In this document: piece by piece, positions 8,420 through 16,375 of the stretch
Numbering within the stretch: the stretch's first letter is position 1
How the letters are laid out: each line of letters starts with the position of its first letter
Source: 38-11 sp964539975
GTDB lineage: Bacteria > Bacillota > Clostridia > Tissierellales > Dethiosulfatibacteraceae
NCBI GenBank assembly: GCA_964539975.1
Contig: CAZIKK010000021.1
Span: 1 to 40,737 of the forward strand
Length of the DNA: 40,737 nt
Direction: 5' to 3'
The notes under the pieces: model-generated
Told to the model about the DNA's origin: nothing
The model's input: the letters and a program-made list of their open reading frames with translations, nothing else
Database searches by the model: none
Translations under genes and position numbers: made by a program

Positions 8420-9322
8420 TTAGTTTTTTAGTCTTGGATCCAATGAATCTCGCAAACCATCTCCAATAAGGTTCAGTCCCATAACAGCCAAAACAATGGC
8501 AATGCCGGGTATGACCACTAGATGAGGATAATATCTCATTTGCGCTTTTCCTTCTGAAAGCATGGATCCCCATTCCGGGTTTGGAGGTTCGATACCCAAT
8601 CCAATAAAACTCAATCCAGCGATAGCAATAATGGTTGCCGCCATGTTCAAGGTTGCTTGAACAACGATAGGTCCTATTGCATTTGGTATAATGTGTCTCG
8701 CTACAATTCTAAAATCACTTGTTCCACATGCTTTAGCCGCTTCTACAAATTCTTGCCCCGATATGGATAGTATGGAGGAGCGAACAATCCTTGAGAATCT
8801 TGGAATAGAAGACACAATCATGGCAATCAAGAGATTTCTGATTCCTGGCCCCAAGGCAGCAACAACCGATATTGCCATCAAAGTTTGAGGAATGGCTAAT
8901 AGCACGTCCATGAATCTCATGATCACATTGTCGATTCTTCCCCCATAGAAGCCTGCTGTTGAACCGATAACCACACCAATTGCCAGGGAAATACCTATGG
9001 ATATAAGTCCTACAAAAAGAGAAACCCTGGAACCATGAATGATTCTCGCAAACATATCTCTTCCATACTGATCTGTTCCAAATATATGCTCCCTACTCGG
9101 GGGTTGAAGTCTCACTTGCATATTTTGATTGATGGCCGTATCAAAATCCACAACAAAGTCGGCTAAGATGGAGATCATAAAAATCACGGTTAATAAAACC
9201 AAGCCAAATACAGCCAGCTTGTTCTTCTTGAATCGAAATGCAATTGCCTTGATCTGACTTCTCTTTTTTGTGGCAGGCCTCACTTTGATTGGCATATTTT
9301 CAACATTATCAACACTTGTCAT
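8420..9322 (-). CDS. Peptide ABC transporter permease, DppC type
   Basis: A 300-residue inner-membrane permease with an N-terminal cytoplasmic tail, one early helix (about residues 35-60) and five further helices. The ATPase-contact EAA loop is present (EFVEAAKACGTSDFRIVARH). Together with the DppB-like subunit it forms the peptide channel. I chose ATG at 9322; a GTG at 9331 is also in frame but lies only one base from the GGGAG ribosome site, too close. It lies 15 bp after the DppB gene. Confidence 0.9.
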   Translation of the reverse strand: MTSVDNVENMPIKVRPATKKRSQIKAIAFRFKKNKLAVFGLVLLTVIFMISILADFVVDFDTAINQNMQVRLQPPSREHIFGTDQYGRDMFARIIHGSRVSLFVGLISIGISLAIGVVIGSTAGFYGGRIDNVIMRFMDVLLAIPQTLMAISVVAALGPGIRNLLIAMIVSSIPRFSRIVRSSILSISGQEFVEAAKACGTSDFRIVARHIIPNAIGPIVVQATLNMAATIIAIAGLSFIGLGIEPPNPEWGSMLSEGKAQMRYYPHLVVIPGIAIVLAVMGLNLIGDGLRDSLDPRLKN

Positions 9323-9337
9323 AAACGTCACACTCCC

Positions 9338-10273
9338 TTAATTCTTAGCATATTGAGACTTGATTCTGGGGTCAATATACACATAGAGGATGTCCACGAT
9401 CAGATTGATAATCCCCGCCAATATAGCAACAAATAAGATGGATGCCATAACAGTAGGCGTGTTTTTCATTCTAATCGATTCAATCGTCAAAGTACCCAGG
9501 CCTGGCATTGCAAACACACTTTCAATGATCATAGTTCCACCCAACAACCCGCCTAGGTTAAGCCCTATAATGGTTACGACTGGTAACAATGCATTTCGAA
9601 GCGCATGTTTGTAGATAACGGTCATTTCTTTGACCCCTTTTGCTCTAGCTGTCCTAATGTAGTCTTGACGAATGACTTCCAACATGATGGATCGAGTCAT
9701 TCTGATCAAATTCGCCATCATTGCTGCCGCAAGGGTAAAGCAAGGCAATATAAAATGCTTGATGGTATCTGCACCTGTAGCCGGAAACCACCTGAGCCTT
9801 AACGCAAACACAAGAACCAACATCAATCCAAACCAAAAGGCAGGCATTGACGTCAATAGCAATGCTCCCACTAGGCTGATCCTATCAATCAAAGAATACT
9901 GCTTAACCGCCGAGATGATTCCTATCGGCACGCCTATCATAACCATGAGAAAAACAGAGCCCAAAGCCAACTTCAGTGTGCTTGGAAACCTGGCAAACAA
10001 TTCATTTGTCACTGGTTGTTTGGTGGTGTATGAATTGCCAAAGTCAAAGTTTGTAACCGCATTTTTAACGTAATTAAAGTACCTTACAAAAAAGTTGTCA
10101 TTCAATCCCATTTCTTCTCTTAGAATTTCAATGTCTTCGAATGTTGCACTTTCTCCTAATATCAGTCTTGCTGGATCGCCTGGTGTGAAACTCATAATTA
10201 GAAAAACAATAAATGAAACGCCTAGAATCACCGGGAACATTAGAAAAATCCTTTTAAGTATGTATTTCGTCAT
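9338..10273 (-). CDS. Peptide ABC transporter permease, DppB type
   Basis: A 311-residue integral-membrane permease with about six helices. It begins MTKYILKRIFLMFPVILGV, the typical DppB amino terminus, and has the EAA loop (YIRTARAKGVKEMTVIYKHA). The start at 10273 is supported by AGGAGG upstream; a longer in-frame reading to 10333 has no ribosome site and would overlap the space after the binding-protein gene. It forms the heterodimeric channel with the DppC-like protein. Confidence 0.92.
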   Translation of the reverse strand: MTKYILKRIFLMFPVILGVSFIVFLIMSFTPGDPARLILGESATFEDIEILREEMGLNDNFFVRYFNYVKNAVTNFDFGNSYTTKQPVTNELFARFPSTLKLALGSVFLMVMIGVPIGIISAVKQYSLIDRISLVGALLLTSMPAFWFGLMLVLVFALRLRWFPATGADTIKHFILPCFTLAAAMMANLIRMTRSIMLEVIRQDYIRTARAKGVKEMTVIYKHALRNALLPVVTIIGLNLGGLLGGTMIIESVFAMPGLGTLTIESIRMKNTPTVMASILFVAILAGIINLIVDILYVYIDPRIKSQYAKN

Positions 10274-10342
10274 GATTCCTCCTGATTTCAATATTTTGTT
10301 GGTGGCTGCCTTAGTAACTAAGGCAACCACCAAACATTTATT

Positions 10343-11884
10343 TTATTCCCAATAATAGTCAATCACGAACATTCTATTTGTCGGATGTGCCATCACGCCT
10401 TTTAGATTGGCATCCGCTGCGATTGGTGTTCTGTAAGTGTAAAGGGGAATACTCACCACTTCCTCTTTAAACAATTCGCACATTTCTCTATAAATGGCTT
10501 TTCTTTCTTCAGTGTCGTTGGAATATCTTCCACGTTCCAAAAGATCATCAAGTTCTGGGCTGCCATAGTTCATGTAGTTTCTTCCTTGGGTGATCATATC
10601 TGAATGGAAGGTTGCAAACAAATAATCTGAATCAGGGTAGGACATAGTCGCCGCTGACACAACGAAGTCGTAGTCTCTTTTGGTTAAAATATCATCCCAG
10701 AATACGCCTCTTTCCATTCTTGAAATGCTCACATTGATGCCGATTTGTCTCAATTGATCTTGCAATACTTCTGTCGGTTTGAAATAAGTAGCGGATTCAT
10801 TGGTTTTAAGGACAAGATCCAATCCATCAGGGAATCCTGCTTCTACCATCAACTGCTTGGCTTTTTCTACGTCGTACTCTCTATTCACAAAGTCTTCCGG
10901 CCATCCAAATGCCGCTTTTGCCATAGGTGTCTCCAATGGGGACCCTATTCCTTCAACTGCTCCAATAACCAATGATTCTTTGTCTATGGCGTGAGCGATG
11001 GCTTCTCGTAGTTTTTTATTAGAACCCAGTTCACTGTAGTGGTTGATTGCCATGAATACCGTGGCCGCTATATCTGTTTCATAGTATTCGATATCAGGAT
11101 TATCGATCAGGTTTTGTCGATCCGTTCTAGGTGGCGTGTCAATGATGTCAATCTCTCCATTTTCAAGAGCGATAGAAGCTGTTGTCCCATCTAGTATGAA
11201 TCTAAACATGACGTCCTTGATAGTGGGTTCTCCTTCGTAGTAATCGTCAAAGGCTTCCAAAATAATTCTGTCTCCACTTCTCCACTCAACAAATTGATAA
11301 GGGCCCGTTCCTACAGGCTTACGTCCAAACCCTTCTGGGTCTGCTTCTCTTGCGCTTTTGCTCATTATTGGCACTTGAGAAAATGCCACACAGTATTCAA
11401 TTGGACCGTATGGGTGTGCCAGTTTAAGAACCACTGTGTGATCATCTATTTTTGTCATGGATTCCATAACGCCTGTAACCGTTCTAGTAAAGGAAGATCC
11501 CATTGCGACTTCAAATGAATATACCACATCATCTGCAGTCATAATATCTCCATTGTGGAATTTTACACCTTCTCTAAGTTTGAAAGTTATTTCAGTCCCA
11601 TCGTCTGAATAGGTCCAACTCTCTGCCAACCCTGGAACCATCGACCCGTCAGTCCTATTGTCTATCAAATGATTAAAGATCTGATGGGTAACATAGTATA
11701 CGACCAAATCACTAACTTGTGTAGGATCCAATGTTGATGGCTCTCCTATGGCTCCTAAAACAAGGTCCGTTCTCACGTTCCCCTCATTGTTGCCAGGATT
11801 GCTTCCTCCGTTTGAACCACATGCCGTGGTAAACATTGCAACAATTAACAATATACTGATTAAAACCAATGCTTTTCTTCTCAT
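10343..11884 (-). CDS. Peptide-binding lipoprotein, SBP family 5
   Basis: A 513-residue extracellular solute-binding protein of the OppA/DppA class. A hydrophobic signal peptide ends in a lipobox (FTTAC) with the lipidated cysteine at about residue 22, so it is tethered to the outer face of the membrane. The family signature region around AESWTYSDDGTEITFKLR is present. The start at 11884 has GGAGG five bases upstream; a longer reading to 12004 would overlap the M24 peptidase gene and hide the signal peptide. It is the second gene of the sigma-54 operon. Its substrate is presumably short peptides, judging by the adjacent peptidases. Confidence 0.93.
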   Translation of the reverse strand: MRRKALVLISILLIVAMFTTACGSNGGSNPGNNEGNVRTDLVLGAIGEPSTLDPTQVSDLVVYYVTHQIFNHLIDNRTDGSMVPGLAESWTYSDDGTEITFKLREGVKFHNGDIMTADDVVYSFEVAMGSSFTRTVTGVMESMTKIDDHTVVLKLAHPYGPIEYCVAFSQVPIMSKSAREADPEGFGRKPVGTGPYQFVEWRSGDRIILEAFDDYYEGEPTIKDVMFRFILDGTTASIALENGEIDIIDTPPRTDRQNLIDNPDIEYYETDIAATVFMAINHYSELGSNKKLREAIAHAIDKESLVIGAVEGIGSPLETPMAKAAFGWPEDFVNREYDVEKAKQLMVEAGFPDGLDLVLKTNESATYFKPTEVLQDQLRQIGINVSISRMERGVFWDDILTKRDYDFVVSAATMSYPDSDYLFATFHSDMITQGRNYMNYGSPELDDLLERGRYSNDTEERKAIYREMCELFKEEVVSIPLYTYRTPIAADANLKGVMAHPTNRMFVIDYYWE

Positions 11885-11939
11885 AAAAACCCTCCATTTT
11901 TTTGATTGATATTCATTGTGCTTCGATGAGCTGTCATCC

Positions 11940-13004
11940 TTATGCAATTTCGATAAGATCTGTGGGTGATTTTGTGATGACATCACATCCTTCATCTGTA
12001 ACAATCACTTGTTCTTCAATTCTCACTCCTCCCCAATTTGGTATGTAGACTCCTGGTTCTAGTGTAATCACGTTATTTGTCAAGAACACAGCATCGTTGT
12101 CCGGTCCAATAAAAGGTATCTCATGAACTGCCAATCCGATTCCATGTCCTACACCAGCGTAGTGATACTGCATGTATTGTGTCTTTGACATCGGTTTTAC
12201 GGAAGCCTTGTAGGCTTCTTTAATTTTAATGCCCGATTTGATTGAAGCTACCATATTTTCAACAGACGCTTTAATGATGGTATATATTTCCTTCTGTTTT
12301 TCTGACGCTTTTCCCATAACAATTGTCCGGCTCATATCCGAAAGATACCCCTTATATCCTGCACCAAAATCCATCAGGATCAAATCTCCTTCTTGGACTT
12401 TCCTGTCTGAAGGAATCCCGTGGAGCAAAGAAGTCCTTTCTCCGCTCAGGGCTATATTTTCATAATTTCTAGCGTCCGAACCTTCCATTCTAAGGTAGTA
12501 GGCCAACTTTGAGGAAATCTCTTTCTCGCTCATACCCACCCTGATTTCATTGAGTATTCTGGAAAAAGCTCTGTCTCCAATGGCACATGCTTTCTTCAGA
12601 TGATCAATCTCATCTTGATTCTTTACCGATCTGAGTCCCTCTACAATATCTTTGACAGGATGCAATATCAGACTGGTGTTTTTCATAATATCTTTGTACA
12701 AACTGTAAGAGGTGCTCTTTTCTTCAAAGTGAAGCTCTTTCACTCCTTCTTTGTCTAATAGATCTGAAACCGCTCGGCCCACGCTTTTGCATTTATGCCA
12801 GTTAATAATTTCAAACCCCGAGCAACTATATGTGGCATCCTCTGTATACCTTGTGTCGGTAATAAAGAATAATTTGTCTTTGATGACCAACACATAAGCG
12901 TCGTCACTATTGTATCCGCTTATGTATCTCACATTGAAAATATTACTTATAAAAAGTGCGTCAATACCATTTCCTTCCATTATTCTTTTTAACTCTAAGA
13001 TCAT
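11940..13004 (-). CDS. M24 family Xaa-Pro aminopeptidase or dipeptidase (intact)
   Basis: A 354-residue M24B metallopeptidase of the PepP/PepQ type, expected to cleave Xaa-Pro bonds in the cytoplasm. An N-terminal creatinase-like domain (about 1-125) precedes the pita-bread catalytic domain. All expected positions are present: His195 in SLLHG, the metal ligands Asp212 (MDFGA), Asp223 (LSDMSRT), His287 (HGIG), Glu316 (LEPG) and Glu330 (RIEE), and the catalytic His294 (LAVHE). It is the first gene after the sigma-54 promoter at 13043-13059, ahead of the peptide transporter. It is a clear paralogue of the degenerate copy at 13300-14364. Confidence 0.92.
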   Translation of the reverse strand: MILELKRIMEGNGIDALFISNIFNVRYISGYNSDDAYVLVIKDKLFFITDTRYTEDATYSCSGFEIINWHKCKSVGRAVSDLLDKEGVKELHFEEKSTSYSLYKDIMKNTSLILHPVKDIVEGLRSVKNQDEIDHLKKACAIGDRAFSRILNEIRVGMSEKEISSKLAYYLRMEGSDARNYENIALSGERTSLLHGIPSDRKVQEGDLILMDFGAGYKGYLSDMSRTIVMGKASEKQKEIYTIIKASVENMVASIKSGIKIKEAYKASVKPMSKTQYMQYHYAGVGHGIGLAVHEIPFIGPDNDAVFLTNNVITLEPGVYIPNWGGVRIEEQVIVTDEGCDVITKSPTDLIEIA

Positions 13005-13042
13005 ATTTTGCCGTTCCTTTCACCATAGTATGATAAATATGT

Positions 13043-13059
13043 AGCAATTATTATGCCAA
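13043..13059 (-). promoter_or_regulatory. Predicted sigma-54 promoter of the peptide operon
   Basis: On the minus strand the sequence reads TTGGCATAATAATTGCT. The -24 GG (13057-13056) and -12 GC (13045-13044) are exactly 10 bases apart, and both halves match the sigma-54 consensus. The start point would be near 13032, leaving a 28-base leader with AAAGGAA before the ATG at 13004. A long palindrome centred 125 bp upstream of that start point is a plausible enhancer. Confidence 0.8.
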
Positions 13060-13136
13060 CTCCTGTCAATTAATTGAGAGGTTTTCACGGCTCTGTCAGC
13101 TAATCTCAGGTGAAAATCCTGACTGGTTATTAGTAG

Positions 13137-13177
13137 GCGACGAATTATGCGACATTTTATCGCCCATATTTCGTCGC
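13137..13177. promoter_or_regulatory. 41-bp palindromic region, predicted enhancer of the peptide operon
   Basis: The outer arms at 13137-13151 and 13163-13177 are inverted copies fitting GCGACGAA(A/T)TATG(C/G)G with two mismatches. A nested inner palindrome, GCGA-N7-TCGC, sits at 13149-13163. The shared centre near 13157 is about 125 bp upstream of the predicted sigma-54 start point, the usual place for an activator site. The sigma-54 activator at 14446-15879 is the natural candidate to bind it. The sequence differs from the palindrome used near activator 1. Confidence 0.6.
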
Positions 13178-13206
13178 ACCGCTTTTATATCGTCTTTTTT
13201 TGTATG

Positions 13207-13258
13207 AAAAAAGCACACCTCCATTCATTTGTCTCTTTTCATTGTTTGGTGTGCTTTT
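13207..13258 (-). terminator. Terminator after the degenerate M24 gene
   Basis: The arms AAAAGCACACC (13209-13219) and GGTGTGCTTTT (13248-13258) pair over 11 bases with a 28-base loop, and the minus-strand product runs into a six-base T tract. It ends transcription from 13300-14364 before the sigma-54 promoter of the peptide operon, making the operon a separate unit. The long loop weakens it somewhat. Confidence 0.65.
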
Positions 13259-13299
13259 GCCTATTGGAAAACGCATCTATTTGATAATGGTTTTACCCC

Positions 13300-14364
13300 T
13301 TAAACCTCAATGAGTTTTCTTGTTGTTTTAGACAAACGTCTACAACCACCTTCCATCACCACTACGACATCTTCAATACGAACGCCTCCCCAATTAGGAA
13401 TATAGATGCCCGGTTCAACAGTTAACACAGAGTTCTCCTCAAGAATGTCTGTTGAGTTTTTATCAAGAAAAGGCTCTTCGAGAAGATCCAGACCAATCCC
13501 ATGTCCAATGCCTTCATAGTGGTATTTGTAATAGCCGGCTTCTTTGATGATTTTAGCTGACTCATTGAATGGCTCCTTGACTAGCTCACCTGCTCTTATG
13601 CTTCCAATTGCAGCTGTTTGAGCTCTTAGGGCTGTATCATAGACTCTTCTTTGTTCTTCATTGGATTGGCCTAAAATCACCGTTCTAGAAAAATCAGTTC
13701 TATATCCTTGATATTTTGCGCCATAATTCATGAGAAGAAGATCCCCTTTTTCTAACACGGCCTCTGTGGGTTGATCCATAATGAGCGAAGTTCTTTTTCC
13801 AATCAAAAAAACATTTTCACTGTCTTGGGCATCTCCGCCTTCCATCTTTATGTAGTAGGAGCATAACGCAGACAACTCTTTTTCACTAACATTGACTCTT
13901 ACTCTTTTAATCAGTCTCTCAAAAACTCGATCATTGATTTCACAGGCCGTTTTAATCTTTTCAATCTCATCTTGGGTCTTAACTTCTCTTAGTTTTTCTA
14001 TAATGCCTACCACTGGCGTGATCTCGGCTTTGGTCATGTCGTATAAATCGGTGAACTGTTTATAGGTGAGATATTCCGCTTCAAAACCTAATCTCTTGAT
14101 ACCTTCTTTGCGCACAATGTCATTGATCGCTTCTTTCAGCTTGAGATCTTTCTTTTGCCAATCAATTATGATGAATCCTTTTGTCATCATCGACATCAGC
14201 TCTATATGGCGACCATCTGTTATGAGATACTTTCCTTTTGCGGTAATGAGAGCATAGGCATTTTCTCCTCTAAACCCACTAATATATTGAACATTGTATG
14301 GATTGCTGATGAATAACCCATCAATGAATTCTTCCCTCATCATCGATCGTACCGCTCTTTGCAT
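13300..14364 (-). CDS. M24-fold paralogue with degenerate active site
   Basis: A 354-residue M24B-like protein co-linear over its whole length with the intact peptidase at 11940-13004, sharing segments such as the one around YIPNWGGVRIE. Three key positions have changed: the first metal ligand Asp is Asn213 (MNYGA), the catalytic His of VHE is Leu295 (DLLEE), and the substrate-site His is Met196 (LIMDQP). Asp224, His288, Glu318 and Glu331 remain. The frame is intact, so this is a maintained protein. It may be a metal-poor, creatinase-like enzyme, a binding or sensing protein, or inactive. The start at 14364 is chosen for TAGGAGGG just upstream. It follows the activator gene by 81 bp with no sigma-54 box between them and has its own terminator. 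Confidence 0.85.
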   Translation of the reverse strand: MQRAVRSMMREEFIDGLFISNPYNVQYISGFRGENAYALITAKGKYLITDGRHIELMSMMTKGFIIIDWQKKDLKLKEAINDIVRKEGIKRLGFEAEYLTYKQFTDLYDMTKAEITPVVGIIEKLREVKTQDEIEKIKTACEINDRVFERLIKRVRVNVSEKELSALCSYYIKMEGGDAQDSENVFLIGKRTSLIMDQPTEAVLEKGDLLLMNYGAKYQGYRTDFSRTVILGQSNEEQRRVYDTALRAQTAAIGSIRAGELVKEPFNESAKIIKEAGYYKYHYEGIGHGIGLDLLEEPFLDKNSTDILEENSVLTVEPGIYIPNWGGVRIEDVVVVMEGGCRRLSKTTRKLIEV

Positions 14365-14445
14365 GTACACCCTCCTATCAAACATGTTTTTTTATCTCTA
14401 TTGAAATTCCCCATTTATGCGCTGGGGTCGCTGAAACTCTAATCG

Positions 14446-15879
14446 CTATTTTGCGTTATAGTGTTCTGTAATGCCAAGTTTTCGGATTTTGCTGTTTAAT
14501 GTCTGTCTTGGTATTTGTAGCAACCCTGCAGCTTTGGTTTTGTTTCCTCCGGCTGAGTCCAGAGCTTCAACAATCAAGGCTTTTTCATAGATTTCCATAT
14601 CTTTGGTCAAAGACCCAAACTTTCTTTTTGGTTGATCGACTTCTCCATCGGTCACATTTGAATGTGGTTCTTCAAATGAATTCTCTCGCATATATTCCGG
14701 TAGATCTTGCTGGTTGATTTCATCTGATTCTGTAAAATGAATGATGCTTTCAATGGTGTGTTTGAGTTCTCTGACATTTCCAGGCCAATGGTAATCATAC
14801 AGCATCGCCATACAGTCTTTGGTGATGCCTTTTACCTGCTTATCGTATTGCTTATTGTACATGTCGATGAAAAATTTCGACAAAACACCTATATCTGCTT
14901 GTCTCTTTCGCAACGGAATAATATTTAGCCCGATGACATTTAATCTGTAATATAAGTCCCTTCTCAGCACATTTGAATCGATAGCTTCTAATGGAGGTAC
15001 ATTGGTGGTAGAGATGATTCTCACATCGATGGGGATGATTTTGTCATTTCCCAATCTTCTAATGCTTTTTTCTTGAATGACTCTCAATAATTTGGCTTGC
15101 AAATCCAGATGCATTGAATTCAACTCGTCTAACAACAAGGTGCCGCCATTGGCCAATTCAAAAAGACCAATTTTTTCTTTAGCTCCTGTAAAACTGCCTT
15201 CGCTGGTTCCAAAAAGGATGCTTTCCAATAGGGTAAAGGGAATTGCGGCGCAGTTTTGTGCAATAAAAGGCCCTTTTCTTCGTTTGAAACTAGCATTATG
15301 TATGGATTGTGCCACTAGTTCTTTTCCTGTTCCTGTTTCACCGTATATGAGCACAGGGGAAACACTATCGGCTATCTTATATATTTTCTTCTTTAACTCT
15401 ATAATGGTTTCACTTTCACCAATAATATCTTTTAGTGTGTATTGAGTTCCATTGGAACGGTTCTTGGTAGTTGGGTCCTTTAACTCGCCAATGGTCTCAT
15501 CTAAAATGATGCTTCTTGAGAGCAAATTGTATTCATTAATATCCTCTAGGATTTCCACTGCACCATAACATATTCCATTGTCCATCAGTGGAATGGTTGT
15601 GGTCAAAGAGGTTATTTTTTTTCCTTTGTAAGTCTGGAACGATTGTATCTTGTTTATGATCGCTTTTTTTTCTTTGAGCACTTTTGAGATAGAGCTTCTT
15701 TCCTCATCTATTCCCGGAAAAACATCAAAGAAATTTTTACCTATTGCGTGTTTAATATCTGTTTCAAACAATTCATGTTTGTTGTCTACCATCAACATGA
15801 TTCGTCCTGACTTGTCAACAACCACAACACTTTGTTCTTTAGAATCGATCATACTGTTGAAAAGCAATTCGTAATCCAT
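14446..15879 (-). CDS. RocR-like sigma-54 activator (PAS, AAA+, Fis-type HTH), peptide operon
   Basis: A 477-residue enhancer-binding protein. A PAS domain occupies about residues 1-120, the AAA+ domain about 150-385 (Walker A GETGTGKE, Walker B TLLLDELN, sigma-54 loop GSFTGA), and a Fis-type helix-turn-helix lies at the end (KTKAAGLLQIPRQTLNSKIRKL). The loop has Ser where GAFTGA has Ala, as in the activator at 738-2126; the two resemble each other more than the third. It is the nearest activator to the sigma-54 peptide operon and probably senses a peptide- or amino-acid-derived signal through its PAS domain. A GGAG ribosome site precedes the start. Confidence 0.88.
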   Translation of the reverse strand: MDYELLFNSMIDSKEQSVVVVDKSGRIMLMVDNKHELFETDIKHAIGKNFFDVFPGIDEERSSISKVLKEKKAIINKIQSFQTYKGKKITSLTTTIPLMDNGICYGAVEILEDINEYNLLSRSIILDETIGELKDPTTKNRSNGTQYTLKDIIGESETIIELKKKIYKIADSVSPVLIYGETGTGKELVAQSIHNASFKRRKGPFIAQNCAAIPFTLLESILFGTSEGSFTGAKEKIGLFELANGGTLLLDELNSMHLDLQAKLLRVIQEKSIRRLGNDKIIPIDVRIISTTNVPPLEAIDSNVLRRDLYYRLNVIGLNIIPLRKRQADIGVLSKFFIDMYNKQYDKQVKGITKDCMAMLYDYHWPGNVRELKHTIESIIHFTESDEINQQDLPEYMRENSFEEPHSNVTDGEVDQPKRKFGSLTKDMEIYEKALIVEALDSAGGNKTKAAGLLQIPRQTLNSKIRKLGITEHYNAK

Positions 15880-15983
15880 GATTTCTCCATTTCTTCACTA
15901 GAACCTTTTATCCTTTTATCATCCAAGTTACTGTTTTAGATCTGTGGTGTACATGAAACGTCTCTTCTTTAATATTCCACAAT

Positions 15984-16013
15984 ATTATAACATAGGGAAG
16001 ATGTAAGCGTAAA
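15984..16013 (-). promoter_or_regulatory. Possible sigma-A promoter of activator 2
   Basis: A consensus TATAAT (15989-15984) lies on the minus strand with a weak TTTACG -35 (16013-16008) 18 bases upstream. It is about 105 bp from the activator start codon at 15879. The leader between them has no recognised element. Confidence 0.35.
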
Positions 16014-16075
16014 TCAGATTTCTTCTCTATGTGTTTTTCAAGAACTGAACACCCATCCATTTCAGGTCACCACGC

Positions 16076-16104
16076 TTGACATCCATATATTGTGGGTGTA
16101 GAAT
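16076..16104 (+). promoter_or_regulatory. Predicted sigma-A promoter of the riboswitch-nrdDG unit
   Basis: A perfect -35 TTGACA (16076-16081) is followed after 17 bases by TAGAAT (16099-16104). Transcription would start near 16111, just ahead of the cobalamin riboswitch. Activity would then be set by the riboswitch and terminator rather than the promoter. Confidence 0.75.
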
Positions 16105-16125
16105 AAATTGTACTGTATATTGTGT

Positions 16126-16270
16126 TTATAGGTCATATGTTAAAAGGGAAGGAAGTGCAAATCTTCCACAGCCCCCGCTACTGTAAGTGAGACGAAAGCT
16201 GCAAACCACTGTGTGAAAACGGGAAGGGCAGCCAAGTAGGATGATCACGAGTCAGGATACCTGCCTATGA
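16126..16270 (+). ncRNA. Cobalamin (B12) riboswitch
   Basis: The leader holds the conserved landmarks of the AdoCbl-type riboswitch in order: a GGGAAGGAAGTGCAAATC-type segment, the B12-box core (ACAGCCCCCGCTACTG), GAGACGAAAGC, AAACCACTGTG, ACGGGAAGGGC and GAGTCAGGATACCTGCC. The ends can pair as TATAGG with CCTAT. A terminator follows at 16317-16345 and then nrdD, so B12 binding is expected to switch nrdDG off. Confidence 0.92.
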
Positions 16271-16316
16271 ATCAAATCATCAGTCTTCGGTGGGAAGAAT
16301 GAATTTTTTCGTTTTT

Positions 16317-16345
16317 ACACCACTTTTGCGTGGTGTTTTATTTTT
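16317..16345 (+). terminator. Riboswitch-controlled terminator before nrdD
   Basis: The arms ACACCAC (16317-16323) and GTGGTGT (16330-16336) close a six-base loop and are followed by TTTATTTTT. It lies between the cobalamin riboswitch and the nrdD ribosome site, the expected place for an expression platform. Confidence 0.8.
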
Positions 16346-16375
16346 GCCCACACTTTGATTTATAAGGAGCAAAAA

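Noticed and set aside
11885..12004. Longer start for the peptide-binding lipoprotein
   Set aside because: It would overlap the M24 gene and bury a textbook signal peptide and lipobox; the ATG at 11884 has a GGAGG site.
13300..14364. Treating the second M24 gene as a pseudogene
   Set aside because: The frame is complete, the length matches its paralogue and it has its own ribosome site and terminator, so it is a maintained protein with altered residues.
14365..14445. A sigma-54 promoter for the degenerate M24 gene
   Set aside because: I checked the minus strand for GG-N10-GC and found none; a short CCCC/GGGG hairpin is too weak to call.
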